From: Syntrophus aciditrophicus SB
Lineage (GTDB): Bacteria > Desulfobacterota > Syntrophia > Syntrophales > Syntrophaceae
Reading direction: 5' to 3'
Assembly: GCF_000013405.1 (NCBI RefSeq)
Contig: NC_007759.1
Coordinates: forward strand, 673,501-737,500
DNA length: 64,000 nt
Below are positions 19,705-29,128 of this stretch, in pieces. Below the pieces are notes generated by a model, which ran no database searches, was not told the origin of the DNA, and was given only the letters and a program-made list of their open reading frames with translations. Made by a program: the position numbers and the translations under genes. Each line of letters opens with the position of its first letter. Within the stretch, counting starts at the first letter, position 1.

Positions 19705-22065
19705 ATGGTCAGCAAACAGGAAGCCTTTTTGAAAAAATTGATGGCCACCTTTCGTGTTGAAGCCGCCGATCATTTGAAAACGATTCTTGCCGGACTGGCG
19801 GATCTGGAATGGCGACAGGATGCGGAGAGACACCCGGAAATTATGGAGTCTGTTTTCCGGGAGGTTCATAGTCTGAAAGGAGCCGCCCGGGCAGTCAACC
19901 GTGAAGATATTGAGATGCTCTGCCAGGCTTTGGAAAGTGCCTTTGCCGCCCTGAAAAATGGAGCGTTGCATCCTGTCCCGGCTTTATACGATGTCCTTTA
20001 CGAGGCCATGGACATGCTGGAACTTCTGCTTGCCCCGGACTCACCGGATTTCCGGCCCCTGGAACAGACGCGCATTTCCGGGATGATTTCGAAACTGGAA
20101 AAAGCCATTTCCGGTCAGTTTGAAGGGGAGGAAAAGGGTGCGTTAATAAAAGTTGAAGGATCTCGGGAAGCGAAGATTCCGGAGGCGAAACAGGACATGC
20201 CGGGCGTGGAAAGTATGGAACCGGTGCAGATCGTATCAGTAACGGCAGCTTCTCCCGAGGAGGGAACGCAGACGGTCGATACGGTCAGAATTTCGACAGA
20301 GAAGCTCAACCGCCTGTTTCGGCAGACAGAGGAACTGTTCGTTTCCAAAGGGAATATCCGGGAAAGGCATAACGAACTGCGGGAACTGGGATTGAATCTT
20401 GTCGATATGAAGCTGGCATGGACCAGAACGCAGGCGGAGATCAGGAAAATTCAACAGCTTCTCCAAAAGGAAGGGGAAAGCGGTACTGAAAGGGCTCAGC
20501 AGGCTTTCCTCAAACTCAATGACATTCTTGAAGGGGACGGACTGCGCCTGCAATCGATTGAGCATTCCCTTAAGTCCGTGACGCGCGCCATTCAGCAGAA
20601 CAATTACGAATTTGGCGGAATGATCGACAATCTTCTTGAGGAGATGAAGCTGACGCTTTTTCTGCCCTTCTCGTCGCTTCTGGATATGTATCCTCATGTC
20701 GTTCGACGATTAGCGCGGGACAGCGGCAAGGAAGTCGATTTCCTGATTGAAGGCGGCGGCATTGAAATCGACCGGCGGATTCTGGAGGAAATAAAGGATC
20801 CTCTGATGCATCTTCTGAGGAATGCCATTGATCACGGGATCGAAATGCCCGGTGAACGGCTGCAGAAGGGAAAATCGGCTCAGGGTCGAATTCGGCTCCG
20901 CATTCAACAGAAAGACAGTGGCAAGGTAGAAATTCTCCTGGAGGACGACGGGGCCGGCATCCGGAGGGCGGATGTTCGGGAAGCGGCCATGAGGAACGGG
21001 TTGCTGTCCCGCGAGGAAGCCGAACGATTGAATGAGGAGGAAGAGCTTTTTCTGATATTTCGTTCCGGTCTGACTACCGCTCCCATCATTACGGACCTTT
21101 CCGGCCGGGGGCTGGGACTCGCCATTGTATCGGAAAAGATTGAAAAACTCGGAGGTTCCATCTCCGTGGAAACCGAACCGGACAGGGGGATGACCCTGCG
21201 GATTGCATTGCCGCTGATTCTGGCGACATTCCGGGGGATACTGGTTGAAGTCGGCAACCGGCATTTTGTCGTGCCTACGGGAAATGTGGAACGGGTTGCG
21301 CGAGTCCGCCCTTCGGACATCAGAACTGTTGAAAACAGGGAAACCGTTCGTTTATATGAAGAAACCCTGTCTCTCGTTCCCCTGGGTTCGATTCTGGGAA
21401 TTTCGCAGGGAGCACAAACGGAGGTACAGAAAAGTCATGTGGAAATTGCGATTCTCAGTGCGGCAGGAACGCGCCTTGCTTTCAGTCTCGACCGAATCCT
21501 GGGTGAACAGGAATTTGTCCTAAAAATCCTGGGAGGGCAGCTTGTCCGGGTAAGAAATATTGCCGGGGCGACCGTGATGGGGACAGGGGAGGTCGTTCCG
21601 GTGCTGAATGTTACTGATCTGATCAAGTCCGCCGTCCGATATTCGGAAACGGCAATGCCCAAAGGAATGGCGCCTGGAAAAGAGGTTCCCGCCGAGTCCG
21701 AACGATTGTCGATTCTTGTTGTTGAAGATTCCATTACCTCCCGGACTCTGATAAGAAATATTCTTGAATTTGCCGGTTATCGGGTAAAAACGGCAGTCGA
21801 CGGAATTGATGCCATGACGGTTTTGCGGACGGATAAATTCGACCTTGTTGTGTCTGATGTGGAAATGCCGAGAATGAACGGATTCGATCTGACAGCCCGG
21901 ATCCGCGCGGATAAGAAGCTGGCGGACCTTCCTGTGGTTCTGGTGACCGCTCTGGAGTCACGGGAAGACCGGGAACGGGGAATCGATGTAGGTGCCAACG
22001 CCTACATTGTCAAGAGCAGTTTCGATCAGAGCAATCTGCTTGATGTCATTAAAAGGGTTGCCTGA
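19705..22065 (+). CDS. cheA: Hybrid chemotaxis histidine kinase CheA with C-terminal receiver
   Basis: About 786 residues. Hpt domain at 1-~115 with the phospho-accepting His 55 in REVHSLKGAA; a linker/P3 region; an ATPase domain with LMHLLRNAIDHGIE, DDGAGI and GRGLGLAIV; a CheW-like regulatory domain; and a receiver from ~665 (LSILVVEDSITSRTL, VVSDVEMPRMNG with the acceptor Asp, KSS near the end). The frame is open further upstream inside the receptor gene, but ATG 19705 is the first sensible start, 19 bases after the receptor stop. A fused receiver with no separate CheY nearby matches WspE/FrzE-type kinases. Confidence 0.93.
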   Translation: MVSKQEAFLKKLMATFRVEAADHLKTILAGLADLEWRQDAERHPEIMESVFREVHSLKGAARAVNREDIEMLCQALESAFAALKNGALHPVPALYDVLYEAMDMLELLLAPDSPDFRPLEQTRISGMISKLEKAISGQFEGEEKGALIKVEGSREAKIPEAKQDMPGVESMEPVQIVSVTAASPEEGTQTVDTVRISTEKLNRLFRQTEELFVSKGNIRERHNELRELGLNLVDMKLAWTRTQAEIRKIQQLLQKEGESGTERAQQAFLKLNDILEGDGLRLQSIEHSLKSVTRAIQQNNYEFGGMIDNLLEEMKLTLFLPFSSLLDMYPHVVRRLARDSGKEVDFLIEGGGIEIDRRILEEIKDPLMHLLRNAIDHGIEMPGERLQKGKSAQGRIRLRIQQKDSGKVEILLEDDGAGIRRADVREAAMRNGLLSREEAERLNEEEELFLIFRSGLTTAPIITDLSGRGLGLAIVSEKIEKLGGSISVETEPDRGMTLRIALPLILATFRGILVEVGNRHFVVPTGNVERVARVRPSDIRTVENRETVRLYEETLSLVPLGSILGISQGAQTEVQKSHVEIAILSAAGTRLAFSLDRILGEQEFVLKILGGQLVRVRNIAGATVMGTGEVVPVLNVTDLIKSAVRYSETAMPKGMAPGKEVPAESERLSILVVEDSITSRTLIRNILEFAGYRVKTAVDGIDAMTVLRTDKFDLVVSDVEMPRMNGFDLTARIRADKKLADLPVVLVTALESREDRERGIDVGANAYIVKSSFDQSNLLDVIKRVA

Positions 22066-22079
22066 ATCAGGGGATTACA

Positions 22080-23156
22080 ATGTCTTCAAACGACGCAGAT
22101 AAGATGATCAAAGTCTTAATTGTAGAGGATTCTCCCGTAGTTCGGGAACTGCTCAGTCACATCCTGCATTCCGATCCTCAGATTCGAGTCGTCGGGGTTG
22201 CGGAGAGCGGAGAGGAAGCGCTCAAGGAGGTAGTACGGCTGCGTCCCGATCTGATTACCATGGATGTCAACCTTCCACGAATGGATGGATTCGAGACCAC
22301 CCGCAGGATTATGGAGGAAATCCCCACCCCGATCATCATCGTCAGTGCGGCATGGGTCAGCACTGAAGTGGAAAAGACTTTCCGAGCCCTGGAAGCCGGA
22401 GCGCTGGCCGTACTGGAAAAGCCCTCCATTGCTGCCAGGGATTATGATATCCGGGCGAGGGATCTGATTCGGGCAGTCAAGGCCATGTCTGAAGTCAAGG
22501 TGATTCGACGCTGGTCGCGGAGTCCCAGAATCGAACCGGCTCCTCCAGCTTCTGGCGAACCGGATATCGGGAAAATAACCAAACGTTTTGAGGTTGTGGC
22601 CATGGGCGCCTCCACCGGAGGTCCGACGGTTTTGAAACAGATCTTGTCGGACTTGCCTGATAACTTTACAATTCCAATCCTCATCGTGCAGCACATGACC
22701 CAGGGATTTATTCCCGGATTTGTGGATTGGCTTTCCCGGGCGGCGAATTATCCTGTTTCCGTTGCTGTTCATGGAGAGGAAATACGGCCTGGTCACGCTT
22801 ACGTCGCCCCAGACGGCCTGCATATGGGAGTGAATGCGCTGGGAAAGATCATACTGACCAAAGGCGAGCCGGAGAATGGCCTGTGTCCATCCGTGTCCTA
22901 TCTTTTTCGTTCCGTCTACCGGGCTTACGGAGAAAATGCCGTGGGCGTTCTTTTGACCGGGATGGGAAAAGACGGGGCTTATGAGCTCAAGGTCATGAAA
23001 GACTGCGGGATGATTACCATCGCGCAGAACAAGGAGACTTCCGTCGTCTACGGCATGCCGGGCGAAGCCATCGGGATGAACGCTGCTTCTTACGTTCTGC
23101 CGCCCGAGAAGATCGCCAGGGTGCTTGTCAAACTGGCGGGAAGTGTCGCCCCGTAG
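22080..23156 (+). CDS. cheB: Protein-glutamate methylesterase CheB
   Basis: CheB removes methyl groups from receptors and is switched on by phosphorylation. Residues 8-130 form the receiver (KVLIVEDSPVVRELL; acceptor Asp 62 in ITMDVNLPRMDG). The esterase domain from ~168 has its triad in AMGASTGGPT (Ser 178), VQHMTQGF (His 205) and TGMGKDGA (Asp near 298). At 358 residues it is full length. It starts 14 bases after cheA and closes the chemosensory operon; no response-regulator diguanylate cyclase follows. Confidence 0.94.
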   Translation: MSSNDADKMIKVLIVEDSPVVRELLSHILHSDPQIRVVGVAESGEEALKEVVRLRPDLITMDVNLPRMDGFETTRRIMEEIPTPIIIVSAAWVSTEVEKTFRALEAGALAVLEKPSIAARDYDIRARDLIRAVKAMSEVKVIRRWSRSPRIEPAPPASGEPDIGKITKRFEVVAMGASTGGPTVLKQILSDLPDNFTIPILIVQHMTQGFIPGFVDWLSRAANYPVSVAVHGEEIRPGHAYVAPDGLHMGVNALGKIILTKGEPENGLCPSVSYLFRSVYRAYGENAVGVLLTGMGKDGAYELKVMKDCGMITIAQNKETSVVYGMPGEAIGMNAASYVLPPEKIARVLVKLAGSVAP

Positions 23157-23291
23157 TGTTCTTCCGTGATCAGAGGCGGGTGTTGAAGGGTCGAGGTATG
23201 CACATGTCGACTCTGTCGGTATTCGCGACATCATCATCCGGGACCCTGATCCGCGTCGGCTGTTGGCAGCAGGGAGGTGACCGCAAAGACT

Positions 23292-24080
23292 ATGGCTCGA
23301 TTCAAGATTGCCACATACAATGTCAATTCCATCCGCTCCCGTCTTCATATCATTCTTTCCTGGCTTGAGGAAAACAGGCCCGATGTGTTCTGCATGCAGG
23401 AAACGAAAGTGGCGGATGCCCGGTTTCCCGCTGACGCTTTCACGGTTGCAGGCTATCATGTCGTTTTCCGGGGAATGAAGCAGTACAATGGAGTTGCAAT
23501 CGCTTCTCTGGAAAAACCGGAAAACGTCACATATGGATTAGGCGGAGAGGCAGACGACGCGGATGAGGATCGCTTGATTGCCGCCGTTTATTCCGGTGTT
23601 CCGGTGATCAACACCTATGTTCCTCAGGGCCGCAATCGGGAAAACCCCCAGTTTGCCTACAAACTTCAATGGTATGCCCGCTTTCGGGAATATCTGGTTC
23701 AAAAGTGGTCATCAGATGCCCCCCTCGTCTGGTGCGGTGATCTCAATGTCGCGCCGGAACAGATCGATGTCCATGATCCCAAACGTCTTCTCGGGCATGT
23801 CTGTTTCAACCCCGAGGTATGGGATGCCTTTGACCGGGTCAAGTCCTGGGGACTGGAAGACCTGTTCCGCAAGCATCACCCCGGAGAAGTGGAATGTTAC
23901 ACCTTTTTTGATTACCGGGTTCCCCGATCGGTGGAGAGAAAGCTGGGGTGGCGGATTGATCACATTCTTTCCACCCCCGCCTTGGCCGCGCACTGCGATT
24001 CATGCAACATCGATATGAACCCGCGGATGGCCGAGAAACCATCGGATCATACAATCCTGGTTGCGGAGTTCACTATTTGA
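23292..24080 (+). CDS. xthA: Exodeoxyribonuclease III / AP endonuclease
   Basis: Mg-dependent enzyme that cuts DNA 5' to abasic sites and trims 3' ends in base-excision repair. It has 262 residues from ATG 23292. Family motifs are FKIATYNVNSIRSRL at the N-terminus, CMQETKV (catalytic Glu), INTYVPQGR, WCGDLNVAP (catalytic Asp/Asn), WRIDHILST and the final SDHTILVAEF (catalytic His). GGAGGTGA lies about ten bases upstream; GTG 23277 would add five residues. The 135-base gap after cheB suggests a separate unit. Confidence 0.93.
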   Translation: MARFKIATYNVNSIRSRLHIILSWLEENRPDVFCMQETKVADARFPADAFTVAGYHVVFRGMKQYNGVAIASLEKPENVTYGLGGEADDADEDRLIAAVYSGVPVINTYVPQGRNRENPQFAYKLQWYARFREYLVQKWSSDAPLVWCGDLNVAPEQIDVHDPKRLLGHVCFNPEVWDAFDRVKSWGLEDLFRKHHPGEVECYTFFDYRVPRSVERKLGWRIDHILSTPALAAHCDSCNIDMNPRMAEKPSDHTILVAEFTI

Positions 24081-24122
24081 AAAAAGTAATCTGCAGATGA
24101 AAGAGGAGGGATAACGAAACAC

Positions 24123-24713
24123 GTGAAGCAGATCATGGACACACTGAAGAAGAATGAAGAAATCGCCAGAAAATTTCTGAAAGTCGAGAAGGCTTTGAAT
24201 TCCGCACGCACACCGTCTGAACTGCTGGAAACACTGTTCCGGAAGCTGGAAGCCGAGTTTGACATTCCCTACATCTGGGTAAGTGTCGTTAAACGTGAGA
24301 AAGATGATCTGCAGACGAGTCTGGCCATGCCGCGATACCTATGGGAACGAGTGGGAATTCTTGATGAAGGATCTTTCGATACAATCCTTCCCCGGAAAAC
24401 AGCTCCTGTGCTGGCCAATGAGAATCTCCGTCCGTTTTATAAACTGTTTCCTGAAAACCGGAAGTTCTTTCTCAAGTCCATTGCCGTGGTTCCCCTCACT
24501 CTGCATGGAGAATTCCGGGGCAGTCTGAATCTGGGGGATGCTTCCCCGGAGCGCTATTCAGCAGGTATGGATACGAGCCTGCTTCAGCATCTTGCCGAAA
24601 AAGTTTCGGAACGTCTTGACGGGATGCTGCATTCCCGGGAGGAGGCGCTTTCCCGGACCGGCACAGGCGTCAGTGATTCGAGTCCGGATGCCGGGGTTTC
24701 AGAGTCAGAATGA
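24123..24713 (+). CDS. GAF-like (DUF484-type) protein of unknown role
   Basis: About 196 residues. A helical N-terminus (KKNEEIARKFLKVEKALNS) is followed by a GAF-like fold around residues 35-170 (FDIPYIWVSVVKREKDD, KSIAVVPLTLHGEFRGSLNLG, LLQHLAEKVSERLDGML). The arrangement recalls DUF484 proteins, but I cannot assign a ligand. GTG 24123 is the nearest start to the upstream GGAGGG; ATG 24135 is possible. The last 44 bases overlap the 3' end of the MFS gene on the other strand, so the Ser/Asp-rich tail (GVSDSSPDAGVSESE) is encoded opposite that gene's C-terminus. Confidence 0.65.
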   Translation: MKQIMDTLKKNEEIARKFLKVEKALNSARTPSELLETLFRKLEAEFDIPYIWVSVVKREKDDLQTSLAMPRYLWERVGILDEGSFDTILPRKTAPVLANENLRPFYKLFPENRKFFLKSIAVVPLTLHGEFRGSLNLGDASPERYSAGMDTSLLQHLAEKVSERLDGMLHSREEALSRTGTGVSDSSPDAGVSESE

Positions 24714-25953
24714 GAAACGAGACGAAAACCAGAACGGCGAGATAAAATTGCCAGGCATAGTCGTAAGAGCCGAACCGGTCATAAATGTATCCGCATAACA
24801 GCGGTCCCGCCCCTCCACCAATGCCCGCGGAAAAAAAAGTCAGCACGCCATAAGTCGTTCCCAGAACCTGACGCCCGAAGCGATCCGCCAGCAGAAAAGG
24901 CATCATCGTGGCGATGGAGCCGTACCCGAATCCGAAAAAGAGAGCGTAAACGAAAAGGAATGCCGTGTTGTCCGCATTCATCAGGATGACCATGCCTATA
25001 AGCATCATAATGAAACCGATGCATGAGGCATATTTTGCATCTTTAATCCGGTCGCTCAACCAGCCAAAGAAGAAGCGGCCCAGAATGCTTGAAACTCCGA
25101 CAAAGCCAAGGGAAGACGCAGCGGCGATCTTATTGATGCCCAGGTCTATCGCGTAGGCCACCTGATGAACAAAGACCGCCATTTCCGCCATGATTGCCAG
25201 GCTGTAACACAAGGCAAGGATCCAGAAGCGGGAATCACTGAAAATATCGGAGAGGGAAGGCACGCCCGTCTGGTTTGATTCCGGATCCGATGAAACCAGG
25301 GCGGGAAGGGGTATTTCCGGAGGCTGCTCACGAGGAGTTTGCGGAATTCCATCAGGCCAAAGCCCATAGGCCTCGGGATGAGTTTTCTTCATCAATCCCT
25401 GAGCCAGGCTGACCACTCCGATAAAAATGAGGAGCCCCAGAAAGATAAAGCCCTGCCGCCAGCTTACCTGAACGATATATCCCAGGAGAGGGGAGAGAAT
25501 CATGGTGCCCGCTCCGATTCCTACCGACGCCGTCCCGATCGCTACTCCTCTTTTTTTGATGAACCATTTTCCCACGGAGGAGCTGCAGGCGACGACCCCA
25601 AAGCAGGAGGTTCCCAACCCGCACAGGACTCCGTAGGTAAGATAGTACTGCCAGGGTGACTGCACAAAACCTGTAAGGATCAGCCCGGTGGCTGCAACCG
25701 TTGCGCCGATGGTTATAATCCATCGCGGCGCCATCCGATCCAGCAGATAGCCGGAGACGATGCCGCCGATTCCATAACTCAGGATCATGAGGGAGGCGCC
25801 CAGGGAGATTACCGAACGGGACCACTGATATTCCAGGGACATCGGTTTCACAAAAACACCGAAACAGTAACGGGCTCCATAGTTGATCCCAAGAATAAGA
25901 AAAGCGCCGAGGACGACGTACCAGCCCCAATAGATTTTCCGCTTTATATCCAT
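24670..25953 (-). CDS. MFS transporter, oxalate/formate-antiporter-like
   Basis: About 427 residues with twelve predicted membrane helices in two halves separated by a polar loop rich in Pro and Glu (about residues 190-220). The N-terminus IYWGWYVVLGAFLILGINYGA and the segment KKRGVAIGTASVGIGAGT resemble the OFA-like branch of the major facilitator superfamily, whose members move monocarboxylates. The substrate cannot be read from sequence. ATG 25953 is preferred; the frame is open to 25998 but without a ribosome site. It ends convergently inside the GAF-like gene and is divergent from the helicase. Confidence 0.8.
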   Translation of the reverse strand: MDIKRKIYWGWYVVLGAFLILGINYGARYCFGVFVKPMSLEYQWSRSVISLGASLMILSYGIGGIVSGYLLDRMAPRWIITIGATVAATGLILTGFVQSPWQYYLTYGVLCGLGTSCFGVVACSSSVGKWFIKKRGVAIGTASVGIGAGTMILSPLLGYIVQVSWRQGFIFLGLLIFIGVVSLAQGLMKKTHPEAYGLWPDGIPQTPREQPPEIPLPALVSSDPESNQTGVPSLSDIFSDSRFWILALCYSLAIMAEMAVFVHQVAYAIDLGINKIAAASSLGFVGVSSILGRFFFGWLSDRIKDAKYASCIGFIMMLIGMVILMNADNTAFLFVYALFFGFGYGSIATMMPFLLADRFGRQVLGTTYGVLTFFSAGIGGGAGPLLCGYIYDRFGSYDYAWQFYLAVLVFVSFLILTLKPRHPDSNH

Positions 25954-26170
25954 ACAGTCAATTTCCGTACCTGTCTGAAAGCCCGAACGCCGGGGCATTT
26001 TTAGAGCTTAACGGTGGATTTGTCAATGAAAAAAGAGATTTATTTCCGTAAGTTGATCTTTACCCCGGAGCCGATCCGTGGTACTGAATTTTAAACAAAT
26101 CAAGGGGCTCGTCCAGTTTAAACGAAGGCAAAAGGTGTCGAGACGACCCGAAAGGTAAATTGAATATACA

Positions 26171-28273
26171 ATGGAGAGTAGCAACACGGCTCATCAGCAA
26201 AAAACAAAATGGGGAAACAAACGGTTTTCTTCGGACAGGGAGACAGGGACAAAACAGGGAAGAGAAAGGCGCAGACGTACCGCTCGTTCGGCGCGTATGC
26301 ATCCGGCGATAGAACCTGTTTTGAAAGGCGTTTTCAAACGGATCGGCAAGCCGCCGGAAAGCGGTTTTGTTCCCGATGAATTTCAGCTTCAAGCCCTGGA
26401 AGCGATCAAAAAAAACGATTGCCTCGTTATGGCGCCCACAGGGTCAGGAAAGACCTGGATCGCGGAACAGGCGATTCTTTCTGTATTCAGAGCCGGAGGG
26501 CGGTGCTGGTACGCTTCGCCCTTGAAGGCGCTGAGCAATGCCAAATGGGTGGAATTCAGTCAGAACTTCGGCGCTCAGCATGTGGGAATCCTTACGGGAG
26601 ATACGAAGGAGAATCCGGATGCGCCCATCATCGTCGGGACGACGGAGATACTGAGGAATCAGCTTTACGATGTGATGAAGGAAGGGGAAAACCTGCGCTG
26701 TGACCTGGTGATCCTGGATGAAGCCCATTATCTGGGAGATCGGGACCGCGGGGTGGTCTGGGAAGAAATCATGATCTATCTTCCTGTAAGGGTGAACCTG
26801 TTACTTCTTTCCGCGACAATCGGAAACGGAGACGAAATCGCTGCCTGGTTGTCTTCCCATCGCAACAAGAACTGCACCGTGATCCGGGAAGAGAAGAGGC
26901 CCGTACCCCTTTTCCCTCTTTTTCTTCATCCCTCTGGGCGGATTATGCCACTCATGGAAAATCGGAAACTGTACGGAAAGGTCGCGGAATACATCGTGGC
27001 AAGAAAGACGCGTCGGTCGGGCAGTTTTGCATCCCTGCACTTTGGGGAGATCATCAACCTGATGGAGGGATACGCACTGCTGCCTGCCATCTTTTTTCTG
27101 AAATCGCGCGCGGAGTGCGATGCCGCGCTGAAGTCCTGTGCAGGACTTGCTGAAAGGTGTGCGGATGAGCGTTTTTATTATGATCTTGAAGAACTTCTCA
27201 GTCGTTTTCCTTTTCTCCGACAGCACCGGCAGCTATCATTCCTCATTGATTATCGAGTTGCCTCGCACCATGGTGGGCAACTGCCGGCCTGGAAGTTTTT
27301 CGTGGAAAACATGATGAAAAAGGGCCACCTGAGGGCCATTTTTGCAACCTCCACTGTAGCGGCGGGCGTAAATTATCCCGCCCGGACGATTGTTCTTTTT
27401 AATTCGGATCTCTTCAACGGTCATGAATTCTGTCCCATGAGCGGAACGGAGTTCCACCAGATGACCGGCAGGGCGGGGCGGAGGGGGTTGGATAACATCG
27501 GCTTCATGCTGGCCGTTCCGGGGCGTTTTATGGATCTGAGTCACATCAGGAAAAGTCTTTTTCAGCCTCCCGATGAAATTCTCAGTCAAATTCGGAGTGA
27601 TTTTTCCATGGTGCTGAATCTTCTGCTGTCTCAGACCCCTGAAACGATCCGCGATATTTTCGAGAAATCACTGGCTTCCTATCAACATCAGAATCTCAAT
27701 CTGTGGAAGGAATTCTTGAGACATCTTGAATTCCTGAAAGCCGAAGGATTCGTGGATGATCAGGACCGGTTGACTGAAAACGGCATCTGGGCTTCAAAAT
27801 TGCGACTTGACCAGCCCCTGTTGATTGCTGAAGGGCTGCGGGCCGGGGGATTTCCTTCAGCGGATGAAAAACTGCTGGCCGCTCTGATCGCGCCCTTCGT
27901 GAATGATCATGACCAGGAAATCCTGATGGATAAGCGTTTTATATCCCGAAAGCTCCGCCGGGCCTTCACACGTCTTGTTACGATGCTGGGACCTTTAACG
28001 GAACGCATGAAGGCCGCCGGTTTTCCTGTCCAACCCCTTTATTTCTGGACAAGCGCGGTGGTTTATGAGTGGGCTTCAGGGGAAGATTGGGATGAAATCA
28101 TCAAGAGAACCGGCATAGCTGATGGTGAACTATCCATGCTGGTTCTTCGAGTCGCGGATAATCTGCGACAGATTGTTTCACTCCGGGATACACACCCTGA
28201 AATGGCCCACCTGGCCGCACGGGCGCGGGATGCCATTCTGCGCGAACCCGTTGTTTTTGAATGGGAGGGGTGA
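26171..28273 (+). CDS. Ski2-like DEAH-box helicase
   Basis: A 700-residue superfamily 2 helicase. After a basic N-terminus of ~43 residues come the Q-motif region (DEFQLQALEAI), Walker A APTGSGKT (88-95), LDEAHYLGD (Walker B, DEAH), LLSATIGN (motif III), and in RecA domain 2 VASHHGGQLP, ATSTVAAGVNYPAR and QMTGRAGRRG (motif VI). The pattern is that of Ski2/Mtr4-type ATPases, which unwind RNA or DNA; the C-terminal part looks helical. Substrate unknown. ATG 26171 lacks a close ribosome site, so a later start such as the Met at residue 43 is possible. Confidence 0.85.
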   Translation: MESSNTAHQQKTKWGNKRFSSDRETGTKQGRERRRRTARSARMHPAIEPVLKGVFKRIGKPPESGFVPDEFQLQALEAIKKNDCLVMAPTGSGKTWIAEQAILSVFRAGGRCWYASPLKALSNAKWVEFSQNFGAQHVGILTGDTKENPDAPIIVGTTEILRNQLYDVMKEGENLRCDLVILDEAHYLGDRDRGVVWEEIMIYLPVRVNLLLLSATIGNGDEIAAWLSSHRNKNCTVIREEKRPVPLFPLFLHPSGRIMPLMENRKLYGKVAEYIVARKTRRSGSFASLHFGEIINLMEGYALLPAIFFLKSRAECDAALKSCAGLAERCADERFYYDLEELLSRFPFLRQHRQLSFLIDYRVASHHGGQLPAWKFFVENMMKKGHLRAIFATSTVAAGVNYPARTIVLFNSDLFNGHEFCPMSGTEFHQMTGRAGRRGLDNIGFMLAVPGRFMDLSHIRKSLFQPPDEILSQIRSDFSMVLNLLLSQTPETIRDIFEKSLASYQHQNLNLWKEFLRHLEFLKAEGFVDDQDRLTENGIWASKLRLDQPLLIAEGLRAGGFPSADEKLLAALIAPFVNDHDQEILMDKRFISRKLRRAFTRLVTMLGPLTERMKAAGFPVQPLYFWTSAVVYEWASGEDWDEIIKRTGIADGELSMLVLRVADNLRQIVSLRDTHPEMAHLAARARDAILREPVVFEWEG

Positions 28274-28323
28274 TTGCATGAGCGTTTTCGGCGAAGAAAA
28301 TGCAATAAGCCTATAATTGAAGC

Positions 28324-28353
28324 TTGACATATTCATCTGGATCAGGGTATAAG
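28324..28353 (+). promoter_or_regulatory. Sigma-70 type promoter for tRNA-Glu
   Basis: TTGACA, an 18-base spacer, then TATAAG. Transcription would begin near 28360, about 50 bases ahead of the mature tRNA, leaving a leader for RNase P to remove. Confidence 0.6.
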
Positions 28354-28408
28354 GCCAAATTCGCATATGAGAAATGTCATTTGCGCAGAAGATGCAGAAA
28401 TACGATTT

Positions 28409-28484
28409 GTCCCCATCGTCTAGAGGCCTAGGACACGGGCCTTTCACGCCTGTAACCGCGGTTCGACTCCGCGTGGGGACGCCA
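28409..28484 (+). tRNA. tRNA-Glu (anticodon TTC)
   Basis: The acceptor arms GTCCCCA and TGGGGAC pair fully. The anticodon stem CGGGC/GCCTG encloses the seven-base loop CTTTCAC, giving anticodon TTC at 28443-28445. The T-arm has GGTTCGACTCC. CCA is encoded (28482-28484). Total 76 bases. It is a single tRNA with its own promoter and terminator. Confidence 0.97.
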
Positions 28485-28485
28485 A

Positions 28486-28534
28486 TAATAAAAACGGGGA
28501 CTTAGGAAGAAATTCCGGTCCCTGTTTTTATTTT
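28486..28534 (+). terminator. Rho-independent terminator after tRNA-Glu
   Basis: AAAACGGGGAC and GTCCCTGTTTTT form a stem (one G-T pair) around an interior that can itself fold (GGAA/TTCC), followed by a T-rich run. It begins two bases after the CCA of tRNA-Glu. Confidence 0.8.
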
Positions 28535-29128
28535 CATCCTCCTTTCCTACAATGCACGGTTATCTATGCTTCCACTTTCGTCCACTTTATAGAGAGTCGG
28601 CCTGTGAAAATTTCGTACAGAAATTGTTAACACCCAAGCAATCTCGGGCTTGTCACCACTAAAACAAATGAATGTTCGAACTGGATGAATGCCTGGAAAA
28701 ATTGATGCTTCGAGCGATCATATTATTGCTTGTGACGCACAAGTTTTGAGTTGATTGTATTTATATGGCAACATGTATCTCTTTGGATACTTCTGTTTAT
28801 ATGCTTGATTGGGATATAATTGTATTCAATCGTCGACACTATAGGGTATTAAGCTTATAGTCGGCTAATTGTATGTATCTTGAATAATTAACGGAATAAG
28901 TGCTTATGGCCATGACGGCTGAGTATCAGAAAATCTGGCACAAAGCATGAATGGATCAGTGTGCATAGCATTTGTTGAAGGTTGAAATCCCGATAATTTG
29001 ACGAATATCATATGCCGAAAACCGTTAACATGAGAATACATTGTCTTATACAGATCTCAAACACAATGTTTTATCATTTGAAATGCAAGGAGGTGAGTGC
29101 GCAGGGTCCAGACTAAGTCACTTGAATC
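28535..29128. other. Gene-poor AT-rich stretch downstream of tRNA-Glu
   Basis: About 590 bases with stops in all frames and no open frame of useful length. Base composition is clearly more AT-rich than the flanking genes. A well-formed AAGGAGGTG at ~29089 leads only into a five-codon frame. I looked for a repeat of the tRNA 3' end (an attachment site) and did not see one, nor any recognisable transposase remnant. Confidence 0.5.

Noticed and set aside
23175..23281. A short protein-like frame (VDSVGIRDIIIRDPDP) between cheB and xthA
   Set aside because: It has no start codon in its frame and no recognised family. It may be a relic but is too short to call.
22116..23459. A 447-codon minus-strand open frame over cheB and the start of xthA
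   Set aside because: Shadow of two well-supported plus-strand genes. Its product is rich in His, Arg and Pro, typical of antisense frames in GC-rich genes.
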